Below, in pieces: positions 1 through 7,200 of a stretch of 64,000 bases of DNA. Each line of letters begins with the position of its first letter. Position 1 is the first letter of the stretch. The notes beneath the pieces are model-generated. The model saw nothing but the letters and a program-made list of their open reading frames with translations. It did not search any database and was not told where the DNA came from. Source of the DNA: Candidatus Neomicrothrix sp. UBA2974 (GTDB lineage Bacteria; Actinomycetota; Acidimicrobiia; Acidimicrobiales; MedAcidi-G1); the NCBI GenBank assembly GCA_002348705.1, contig DEAU01000028.1, positions 1-64,000 on the forward strand, written 5' to 3'. The position numbers and the translations under genes are program-made.

Positions 1-546
1 TGGTGGATCCGTCAGGCGATCACCCGCGGTATCGCTAACACGGGTCGTACCATCCGACTTCCTGTGCACGCTGGCGATACTCTTGCCCGCTTGCAGAAAG
101 CCCGATCACGCCTAGAGCTCAAGCTGGGCCGTCAGGCCACTCTGGCTGAGCTCTCGGTTGAGGTCGAAATGCCCGAGGACAAGGTCACCGAGGCATTGCG
201 CTTTGCTGCAGAGCCGCTGTCTTTGAGCGAGCCGCTTCGAGAAGACGGAGACGCTGAACTCGGTGATGTAGTTGAGGATCGCGCTGCCGAGTCCCCATTT
301 GAGGTGGCTGCCACAGCGCTCCTCCCCGAGGAGATCAGTCGCCTCTTGGCCCCATTGGATTCTCGAGAACGCGAGATCCTAAAGCTTCGGTTTGGACTGG
401 ACCGTGGCGAGCCCCGCACTCTTGAGGAGGTTGGTGAGCACTTCAACCTGACTCGGGAGCGCATCCGCCAGATAGAGGCCAGGGCCATGTCCAAGCTCCG
501 TCATCCGAGCAGCGACACCGGAGCCCGGGATCTACTAGCTGTCTAG
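1..546 (+). CDS. RNA polymerase sigma factor, RpoD/SigA type (3' part)
   Basis: The reading frame is open from base 1, so the start lies outside the window. The visible 181 residues begin in region 2.4 (WWIRQAITRGIANTGRTIRL), continue through region 3 (LARLQKARSRLELKLGRQ) and end with region 4.2, where the -35-binding helix-turn-helix reads LEEVGEHFNLTRERIRQIEA. These motifs are typical of primary or primary-like group 1/2 sigma factors that direct RNA polymerase to promoters. A STAS protein and an anti-sigma kinase-like gene lie 1.3 kb downstream, but nothing visible shows that they control this sigma. Whether it is the housekeeping factor cannot be judged without the N-terminus. Confidence 0.95.
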   Translation, partial: WWIRQAITRGIANTGRTIRLPVHAGDTLARLQKARSRLELKLGRQATLAELSVEVEMPEDKVTEALRFAAEPLSLSEPLREDGDAELGDVVEDRAAESPFEVAATALLPEEISRLLAPLDSREREILKLRFGLDRGEPRTLEEVGEHFNLTRERIRQIEARAMSKLRHPSSDTGARDLLAV

Positions 547-581
547 ACGAGACCACCCAGCGTGCCTCTGCCTTCTGTGAC

Positions 582-677
582 TGGCGGAGGTGGACGGGAA
601 TCGAACCCGCCGGACGGGGATCGCCCGTCCCACCCGCTTTGAAGGCGGGGGAGCCCACCAGGTACTCAGACACCTCC
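582..677 (-). tRNA. selC: tRNA-Sec (anticodon UCA)
   Basis: On the minus strand a 96-nt tRNA with encoded CCA can be folded. The acceptor starts GGAGGTG and pairs with CACCTCC; the eighth position is a U-C mismatch. The anticodon arm is CCCGC-CTTCAAA-GCGGG, giving anticodon UCA. The long variable arm has a 7-bp stem (GGACGGG/CCCGTCC), and the T arm contains TTCGATT. A UCA anticodon with a long extra arm and long acceptor/D arms is diagnostic for the tRNA that inserts selenocysteine at UGA. The selA, selB and selD genes are not in the window. Confidence 0.95.
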
Positions 678-726
678 ACCGGTGACGGTACGGCCACGTC
701 GATGTGCACCCAACCCGTGCTGGATC

Positions 727-732
727 TAGCAT
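727..732 (+). promoter_or_regulatory. -10-like box (TAGCAT) for a leaderless start at 740
   Basis: TAGCAT lies 7 nt before ATG 740, the spacing seen at many starts in this window. It implies a transcript that begins at or next to the start codon. No Shine-Dalgarno sequence precedes this ATG. Confidence 0.45.
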
Positions 733-739
733 GCCGATC

Positions 740-814
740 ATGAAGAAGTTTCTAATGCTGGCCGTGCTTGGCAGTTTGGTGGCCGTGGCCATCAAGAAGG
801 TCCGCTCGATCTAG
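740..814 (+). CDS. 24-residue putative membrane peptide
   Basis: ATG 740 opens a 24-codon frame: a basic MKK start, one hydrophobic stretch (FLMLAVLGSLVAVAI) and a basic tail (KKVRSI). The layout resembles the tiny single-span DLW-39-like proteins of Actinobacteria, but without the DLW-containing tail. Support comes from the TANNNT box exactly 7 nt upstream. ATG 731 is an alternative start in the same frame (adding MPI). The gene is convergent with the HAD gene, and their ends are 13 nt apart. Function unknown; expression is not proven. Confidence 0.5.
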   Translation: MKKFLMLAVLGSLVAVAIKKVRSI

Positions 815-827
815 TCCGGACAGGGTC

Positions 828-1616
828 CTAAATCTGGTCGGTTCCGCGTCGGACACGCCGTATTGCGGCAATCGCGCCAAACAAAACCAGTGTTGTCAAG
901 GTAGTAGCCACCACCCAGTTTGTTTTGATGGGTACGCGATCGCTCAACGGAACGGGGTTCTGGAACTCACGGATCGGCCAGCCACGGATCTCTGCTGCCC
1001 GCCGGAGATCCCGATCGGGGTTGACGACGACCGGATGACCTACGGAATCCAACATTGGGAGGTCGGTCATCGAGTCCGAGTAGGCCCATGACCCAGCGAG
1101 GTTCACACCGAGCTTTTGGGCGAGGTTCTCGATGGCCTCGGCCTTAGCCGGTCCCTGTGCGTAGAACTCGACATCTCCGGTGTAGCGACCATCGTCGTCG
1201 ACCTCCGGTCTGGTGGCGATGAAGTCGTCGACGCCTAGGTGCTCAGCCAGCGGGGCGACGATCTCGACTGGCGAGGCTGAGACCAGTACGAGGAGTCGCC
1301 CCTCTGCCCGATGGTGTGCCAACAAGTCGAGCGCTTCGTCGTAGACGACAGGTTCGATGACCTCGGCTAAATGTTCCCGGGCGATGCGACTGAGATCGTC
1401 TTGGTCCCAACCGGCTGCTAGGCGAAGGGCGGTGCGGCGCGCCCGGTCCATGCTCGACTCGTCGGCGCCGAAGAACCGGAATAGCAACTGACCCCATGCC
1501 GCCCTGACCGCCATTTGGGCGCTGAGGTAGCCGGCCCGGTGGAGTGCCGGACCGTAGGCGGCCATGGAGGCCCGCGCGATGACCGTCTTGTCGAGGTCGA
1601 AGAATGCCGCCTCCAC
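828..1616 (-). CDS. HAD-superfamily (IB, SerB-like) phosphatase with C-terminal membrane helix
   Basis: A 262-residue protein with HAD motif I FFDLDKTVIARAS (nucleophile and acid/base Asp 7 and 9), motif II VLVSASPVE and motif IV YSDSMTDLPML. The subfamily IB cap lies between motifs I and II. This PSPase-like group (TIGR01490 type) hydrolyses small phosphomonoesters, but the substrate cannot be read from sequence. The C-terminus has one hydrophobic helix (WVVATTLTTLVLFGAIAAI) followed by arginines, suggesting membrane anchoring with the catalytic domain in the cytoplasm. GTG 1616 is chosen because TAATGT lies 8 nt upstream; ATG 1628, 4 codons earlier, is the alternative and has no Shine-Dalgarno sequence. 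Confidence 0.88.
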   Translation of the reverse strand: MEAAFFDLDKTVIARASMAAYGPALHRAGYLSAQMAVRAAWGQLLFRFFGADESSMDRARRTALRLAAGWDQDDLSRIAREHLAEVIEPVVYDEALDLLAHHRAEGRLLVLVSASPVEIVAPLAEHLGVDDFIATRPEVDDDGRYTGDVEFYAQGPAKAEAIENLAQKLGVNLAGSWAYSDSMTDLPMLDSVGHPVVVNPDRDLRRAAEIRGWPIREFQNPVPLSDRVPIKTNWVVATTLTTLVLFGAIAAIRRVRRGTDQI

Positions 1617-1624
1617 GAGGGTTG

Positions 1625-1630
1625 ACATTA
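1625..1630 (-). promoter_or_regulatory. -10-like box (TAATGT) for HAD gene
   Basis: TAATGT on the minus strand lies 8 nt before GTG 1616. It overlaps the alternative ATG at 1628, so it also bears on the choice of start. Confidence 0.35.
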
Positions 1631-1834
1631 GGCCTGTCAGAACCCTGCGTGCTTCCAAACCGTCGAGTGACAGCCCTCGATGTCCCGGTTCCGCTGTTCT
1701 GGTTGGCGAACGAGATATCGCCACTACCGCTGGGACCTTGGCTGTGGTTTACATCACTATTTACAGTCCGGAGATCTACGATCAGTGTGCATCTCGGTTG
1801 GATTGACTGGAAGGTGTCTGGCGAACTGGTGGTC

Positions 1835-1840
1835 TAGCGT
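1835..1840 (+). promoter_or_regulatory. -10-like box (TAGCGT) upstream of the STAS gene
   Basis: TAGCGT matches the TANNNT pattern repeated in this window. A start about 7 nt downstream would give a leader of roughly 50 nt containing the GGGGG ribosome-binding stretch at 1880-1884. Inferred from motif only. Confidence 0.3.
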
Positions 1841-1895
1841 CGATGCTGAGGACCCGAGCGGCGGGCCCTATCGAAGACAGGGGGCCACTGGACAG

Positions 1896-2255
1896 GTGCA
1901 GTTCGAAGTATTCCGGTCATCGCTGGCCCCTAACTTTCCCGACGGTGCCGTGCTGCGTGTCCTCGGCGACCTGGACATGGCGGGAGCGCCCCGCCTTCGT
2001 AACGCCGTGGTGTCGGAGGTGGGAGCAGGGACACGTCTGGTTGTCCTTGATCTCACCGGCGTCGACCATCTCGACTCAACAGGTCTTGGTGCAGTAGTCG
2101 GAGCACTTCGCCGCTTGCGAACCCACGATGGTGAGTTAAGGGTGGTGTGTCCAGAACCGCGGGTTCGGAGAGTCTTTGAGGTTTGCGACCTAGACCGTGT
2201 CCTTGAGCTTCACGTCGACGTTGACACCGCCTTGGAAGGGATGACTGTCCAATGA
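1896..2255 (+). CDS. STAS-domain anti-sigma factor antagonist-like protein
   Basis: A 119-residue single-domain STAS protein. The core VLRVLGDLDMAGAPRLRNAV and the phospho-acceptor loop LDLTGVDHLDSTGLGAVVGA are typical of SpoIIAA/RsbV-like proteins; the loop serine (DST) is the residue phosphorylated by the partner kinase. Such proteins bind the anti-sigma factor when unphosphorylated and free the sigma factor. GTG 1896 follows a G-rich Shine-Dalgarno stretch and gives the normal family length. The stop overlaps the start of the HATPase gene (ATGA), so the two are probably co-translated. Confidence 0.9.
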   Translation: MQFEVFRSSLAPNFPDGAVLRVLGDLDMAGAPRLRNAVVSEVGAGTRLVVLDLTGVDHLDSTGLGAVVGALRRLRTHDGELRVVCPEPRVRRVFEVCDLDRVLELHVDVDTALEGMTVQ

Positions 2256-2713
2256 ATCCTTCTCGGCCGGCCGACCGGCCGGTTGAAGCAGTCGAGCTCT
2301 TCATTCCACCGTTACCCGAGTACCTGCAACTCGTCCGAGCGGTCGTTGGGGCGACCGTTGGTGTGGGGCGAGAAGACGAACTTCCTCTGGATCCCGGCGG
2401 GATCGCTGACCTCCGACTCGTCGTGTCCGAGGCCGTTACCAACGCCATCGAGGCACAGTGGTCGATTGGAGCCAATGATCGGATTCTTGTTCGGTGTCGG
2501 CCGGACCAGAAACAGACTGTTGTCGAAGTCGTTGACCGGGGACCCGGATTTGATCCCGATTTGGTTCCCGATCTCCCCCCGGTCGAGGACGAGGAACGGT
2601 TAGATCACGAGTCGGGCCTGGGTCTCTCACTGATGAAGAGGCTGGCAGATGGAACGGTCGTTGAAACTGGGCCCGGAGGGACAATTATTCGACTAGTAGT
2701 CGAATACCCCTGA
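2252..2713 (+). CDS. Anti-sigma regulatory factor, RsbW-like serine kinase (HATPase_c)
   Basis: A 153-residue GHKL-fold protein with N box EAVTNAIEAQ, G1 box VEVVDRGPGFDP and G2 box GLGLSLMKRLAD. In this family the protein both binds a sigma factor and phosphorylates the STAS antagonist, here encoded immediately upstream with an ATGA overlap. The target sigma is unknown; the sigma gene at the window edge is of the RpoD type rather than SigB type, so a link is only positional. A 7-bp GC-only hairpin lies 12 nt inside the coding sequence (2264-2281). Confidence 0.9.
   Translation: MNPSRPADRPVEAVELFIPPLPEYLQLVRAVVGATVGVGREDELPLDPGGIADLRLVVSEAVTNAIEAQWSIGANDRILVRCRPDQKQTVVEVVDRGPGFDPDLVPDLPPVEDEERLDHESGLGLSLMKRLADGTVVETGPGGTIIRLVVEYP
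2264..2281 (+). other. GC-only 7-bp hairpin just inside the anti-sigma factor gene
   Basis: CGGCCGG (2264-2270), loop CCGA, CCGGCCG (2275-2281). It begins 12 nt after the ATG and could hinder ribosome loading on the second gene of the pair. Seen directly; any effect is inference. Confidence 0.45.
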
Positions 2714-2779
2714 CTCCATTGCCAATCCACTCCTGAGCCGGTGGACGGTGGGTCCCGCCGAATGGGGTGGCGAGACCGT

Positions 2780-2785
2780 TACGTT
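2780..2785 (+). promoter_or_regulatory. -10-like box (TACGTT) for nhaA
   Basis: TACGTT at this point would start transcription near 2792, so that the 5' leader consists almost only of the hairpin at 2795-2839 plus the ribosome-binding site. No clear -35 box is visible. Confidence 0.4.
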
Positions 2786-2794
2786 TTCATAGAA

Positions 2795-2839
2795 GTGGCG
2801 GTCTTCCCCCGACGGTGTCGGGAAGTCGGAGACCGCCGC
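2795..2839 (+). promoter_or_regulatory. Structured nhaA leader, candidate ion-responsive riboswitch
   Basis: An outer stem GGCGGTCT (2797-2804) pairs with AGACCGCC (2830-2837). The inner stem CCCGAC (2808-2813) pairs with GTCGGG (2817-2822) around a GGT loop, leaving an asymmetric internal loop (2805-2807 against 2823-2829). The hairpin ends 10 nt before the AAGGAGG ribosome-binding site. Known nhaA-associated RNAs (nhaA-I and nhaA-II motifs, reported as lithium-sensing riboswitches) sit in the same place; I cannot confirm membership in either from memory of the consensus. Confidence 0.5.
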
Positions 2840-2862
2840 AGTCACGAGAAAGGAGGAGTTCA

Positions 2863-4230
2863 ATGGCCGGTTCGGTACCAGCAACGCGAAAGACTTGGCT
2901 GGGAAGTGACCGTGCGTTGGCCCGTGCCATCGGACGACCGGTGATGCGGTTCCTCGGAATTGAGGCAGCTGGCGGGATACTCCTCATCGTGACCACTGTG
3001 GTGGCCATCGTCTGGGCTAATTCCCCGTGGTCCAGTTCTTATAACGACCTCTGGGCCACCGAGGTCCACCTAGCGGTCGGTGATTTCGCCCTCGAACACC
3101 ACGGTCATGCACTGACCCTCGGCGAACTGGTCAACGACGCCCTTATGGCCGTGTTCTTCTTCGTGGTTGGCCTTGAAATCAAGCGAGAATTGGTAACTGG
3201 CCACCTCCGGGACCGCCGGGCTGCCCTTCTGCCCGCTGGGGCGGCCGTCGGCGGAATGGTCGTTCCGGCGTTGATCTTTTTCGTCTTTAACCCGTCTGGG
3301 GCATCCTCAGCCGGATGGGGGATCCCCATGGCCACTGACATCGCCTTCGCCGTAGGCGTGGTGTCCATCCTCGGGCCCCGGGTCCCGACGCCGCTGAAGG
3401 TATTTCTGCTGTCTCTCGCCATCGTTGACGACATCGGGGCGATTTTGGTGATTGCCATCTTCTACACAAACGACCTGGCAACCGAATGGCTTGTTCTCGC
3501 CGTGGCCATAGTGCTGGCCGTCGTCATCCTGACCCGGATGAGGGTTTGGTACACACCCTTGTATCTGCTCCTGGGGATTCTGCTTTGGTATTCCACGTTC
3601 CGTTCAGGAATCCACGCCACGATCGCTGGTGTGGCGATGGGACTTCTGACGCCAGCAAAGCCGTTGCTAGAACCCAACGAGGTATCACCAATGGGCGCTG
3701 AGTCACTGGATGCCGAGGGCCTCAGAGCTGCAAAGTTCCGCCTCAACGAGTCGGTGTCGGTGGCCGACCGTCTCGAGCGGCAACTTCATCCTCTAACCGG
3801 GTTCCTCATCATCCCGTTGTTCGCTCTAGCCAACGCCGGAATCGAACTGAGTGGCGAAGTGCTGTCTGATGCCATCAGTTCTCAAGTGACGATCGGAGTG
3901 GTGTTCGGATTGGTGGTCGGCAAGATACTCGGCGTCAGCCTCTTCACCTTGGGCACCGTTCGGTTGGGCCTATCAGCGTTGCCAGGTGGAGCGACCATGC
4001 GTCACGTGGTGGGGATCTCCGCCATCGCGGGTATTGGCTTCACTGTGTCGCTCTTTGTGTCCGGCCTTGCCTACGACAGCTACGTCCTACAGGAAGAAGC
4101 CAAGGTGGGGATCTTGTTCGCCTCGTTGTTGGCTGCACTGATCGGTCTTCTCATTCTTTCCGGCGCCCGTTCGGACGGATCCGACGGCCAGGTTGTGGCC
4201 AGCGAGATGGAGGCACCTCTTGAGGCCTAA
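2863..4230 (+). CDS. nhaA: Na+/H+ antiporter NhaA
   Basis: A 455-residue polytopic membrane protein of the NhaA family, which exchanges internal Na+ (or Li+) for external H+. The hallmark double aspartate of the ion site is visible (AIVDDIGAILVIAIFYT), as are the family segments AVFFFVVGLEIKREL, PMATDIAFAVGV and GISAIAGIGFTVSLFVSGLAY. ATG 2863 is chosen over the upstream in-frame start at 2767 because AAGGAGG lies 6 nt before it and the upstream extension overlaps the leader hairpin. A salt-adapted, perhaps marine, habitat would fit. Confidence 0.97.
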   Translation: MAGSVPATRKTWLGSDRALARAIGRPVMRFLGIEAAGGILLIVTTVVAIVWANSPWSSSYNDLWATEVHLAVGDFALEHHGHALTLGELVNDALMAVFFFVVGLEIKRELVTGHLRDRRAALLPAGAAVGGMVVPALIFFVFNPSGASSAGWGIPMATDIAFAVGVVSILGPRVPTPLKVFLLSLAIVDDIGAILVIAIFYTNDLATEWLVLAVAIVLAVVILTRMRVWYTPLYLLLGILLWYSTFRSGIHATIAGVAMGLLTPAKPLLEPNEVSPMGAESLDAEGLRAAKFRLNESVSVADRLERQLHPLTGFLIIPLFALANAGIELSGEVLSDAISSQVTIGVVFGLVVGKILGVSLFTLGTVRLGLSALPGGATMRHVVGISAIAGIGFTVSLFVSGLAYDSYVLQEEAKVGILFASLLAALIGLLILSGARSDGSDGQVVASEMEAPLEA

Positions 4231-4293
4231 TCCCGTGAGGTCAGAAAGCGGTCGTTTGACACGAGCCACCTATTTCTGCCATTGGTGGAATTC

Positions 4294-7200
4294 ATGAGCA
4301 AGGCACTGGTCATCGTTGAGTCCCCTGCCAAAGCAAAGACCATTGCCGGCTACTTGGGAGCCGGTTTCGTTGTCGACTCGTCGATTGGCCATATCCGAGA
4401 GTTAGTTACTAAGCCCTCGGATCTTCCTTCTGAATATCAAGACAAGGCCTGGGCGAGATTCGGAATCAACCTCGACGGGAACTTCGAACCATTCTTCATT
4501 CTGAAGTCCGACAGCAAGAAGCAGGTCGCTCAGTTGAAGAGATCCTTAAAGAACGCCGATGAGCTTTATCTCGCCACCGATGAGGATAGGGAAGGCGAAA
4601 GGATCGCATGGGACCTGCTAGAGGTACTCCAGCCGAAGGTTCCCGTGAAACGAATGGTGTTTCACGAGGTCACTAAGGAGGCGATAACTGAAGCTCTGCG
4701 CAATGCACGTGAGATCGATGAAGATCTCGTCGCAGCTCAGATGGCTCGCCAGAAACTTGACAAGATCGTCGGCTTTGCGTTGTCACCACTGCTTTGGCTG
4801 AAACTCAGTCGTGGCCTTTCAGCTGGGCGGGTGCAGAGCGTGGCTACCCGGTTGATAGTGGAACGCGAGCGGGAACGAATGGCCTTCACAGCCGCCGATT
4901 ACTGGGGTTTGACCTGCAACTTGGCTGCTGAATCCGACGGGGCCTTTGACGCTCAGGTGGTAAGCGTTGACGGGCGCAGGGTGGCTGAAAGTCGGCATTT
5001 TGACGACGAGGGAAACCTGACGGACAGCGATCTAGTGGTCATTGACAAAGCTTCTGCCGAGTTGCTGCGCCAGTCCCTTAACGGTCAGACGGCCGAGGTG
5101 ACAGCGGCAGAATCGAAGCCATTCCGCCGTAAGCCACCCCCCCCATTTACCACGTCCACCTTTCAGCAGGCAGCGGGCAACCGTCTGAAGCTTTCGCCTG
5201 CGCGCGCAATGGCGGCTGCGCAGGCCCTTTACCAGCAGGGGTTCATCACCTATATGCGAACGGACAGTACGACATTGTCGGATACGGCGGTGAGGGCTGC
5301 CCGAAATGAGGTTGTAGACAGGTTTGGCCGCGAATTCCTGCCGGCTGAAGCCCGGTCCTATGTCAATAAGGTTCGCAATGCTCAAGAAGCTCACGAGGCC
5401 ATTCGTCCTGCCGGTGACCGGTTCGTGGATCCCAACACAGTTCGGAAAAGAGTTCCTCCAGCCCAGGCCAGTGTCTACAAAATGATTTGGCGTCGGACCG
5501 TGGCATCGCAGATGACCGATGTTGCGGGCGAGACCCTCCGCATAGAGCTCACTTCTGACATTGCGGCACCGGGTTACGAGCAGGCCAACCTTGCTGCTAC
5601 CGGCACCACCATCCATCATGCCGGCTTCCGCAAGGCCTACGAAAATCTCGAACTAGCCAGTGACGATCAGGGAACCGAGGCCGAAGACGATGAGCGCCTG
5701 CTTCCGACTCTGACAGCCGGGCAGACTGTCGACGTCGTGGACGTGGCAGCCGAAGGCCACAGCACCCGTCCACCAGCCCGCTACACAGAATCCTCTCTGG
5801 TCAAGGGCATGGAGGAACACGGCGTTGGCCGGCCATCGACCTACGCAGGCATTGTGCAGACGATCCAGAAGAAATATGTGTTCAAAAAAGGGTCGGCATT
5901 AGTGCCGACCCTGGCTGCCTTTGCAGTCACACGTCTTCTTGAAAAGCACTTTCCTCGTGTTGTCGACTACACCTTCACCGCGGATCTGGAAGACGATCTG
6001 GACAGGATCGCTAATGGCGAACTGGATGAAGTCGAGTTTCTGCGTGATTTCTGGCGGGGTTCTGACAACGACATCGGTTTGAAGGCAAAGGTCCATGACC
6101 GAGCCGAAGAAATCGTTGGTCCTGAAGTCAATTTTGTCGAGTTGGGACTATCGGATTCTGAGGAACCGGTGTTAGCCCGATACAGCAAGTTCGGTCCCTA
6201 TGTCCAGCTAGGTGAAGTCTCGAAGTCAATTCCCGAAGATGTCGTTGTTGGCGAGCTCACTGTTGAACAGGCCATGGAATACCTGAATGCCTCGTCAGAT
6301 CGGGAGTTGGGCATCGACCCTGCTACCGGTCTTCCAGTGTGGGTTATGAGCGGGAAATACGGACCTTACGTCATGCTGGGCGAACCGCCCGAGCAACCAT
6401 CACCGCTGTCTCCCGAAGGCCGTGTGATGGCACTACCGAAGAGCAAGAAGGAGATCAAGGTTGCCCTGGCCTTTCTTCGCCTAGCAGAGGGACGGCTCGA
6501 CCCGAGTGGCGCCAAGCAGATTCTTAATGTTCCAAAGCGCGATGGGCTGGGACCAGCAGTCATCAAAAGAATCATGGTTGCTACTGAGGCTGGGCGACCC
6601 GTTCTTGATGTGCTTCGGACCGCCGGTGATCTCGGCATTCCTTCGACGACCAAGGACGGCGTTCTATCTGGTCAAGGGAAAAAGACGGCCGCCAGTATCA
6701 AGGCTTTCCTCAAGTTCGGCAAAAAGTTGGCTGCTAGGTCTTCCGAGGGTCCGCGTGCAGTGCTTGAATCAGCTATCGATCTTTCTGGCTACGGGGCAAA
6801 GATCAGTGCTCTAGAAGATGGGGAAGATCGAAAGAAGAATCTTGACGCGTTGGCCGAGACTCTGGATTATTTCGACGATCTAGAGGCGTTTGTTGATGAG
6901 CTGGATCGCCAGTCCGACCAGGACAACCTCCCAAAACCGAAGACGCAGTCGCTGTTCAAGACAATGACCTTTGAACGCATCACGCTCGATGATGCTCTGC
7001 AGTTACTGAGTCTGCCCCGTGTAGTTGGTGCGGATCCGGCTGATGGTGTTGAGATAACCGTTCAGAACGGGAAGTTCGGTCCCTATCTAAAGAAGGGTTC
7101 GGACACTCGAAGCCTTGAGAACGAGGAGCAGCTTCTTACCATCTCATTGGACGAGTGCCTAGCGGTGCTAGCCAGGCCAAAGAAGAAGGGTAAGAACGCT

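Noticed and set aside
582..677. tRNA-Ser or tRNA-Leu, because of the long variable arm
   Set aside because: The anticodon loop CTTCAAA gives UCA, which does not serve either amino acid, and the acceptor and D arms fit tRNA-Sec.
1564..1837. Two short plus-strand frames over the start of the HAD gene
   Set aside because: They run antisense to the conserved HAD motif I and have no start signal or family match.
2767..2862. Upstream start for NhaA
   Set aside because: It would make the leader hairpin coding, gives an Arg/Pro-rich tail, and the strong ribosome-binding site points to ATG 2863.
5032..5619. 195-codon open frame on the minus strand inside topA
   Set aside because: The topA reading is conserved throughout; the antisense translation is rich in Arg, Cys and His and matches no family.
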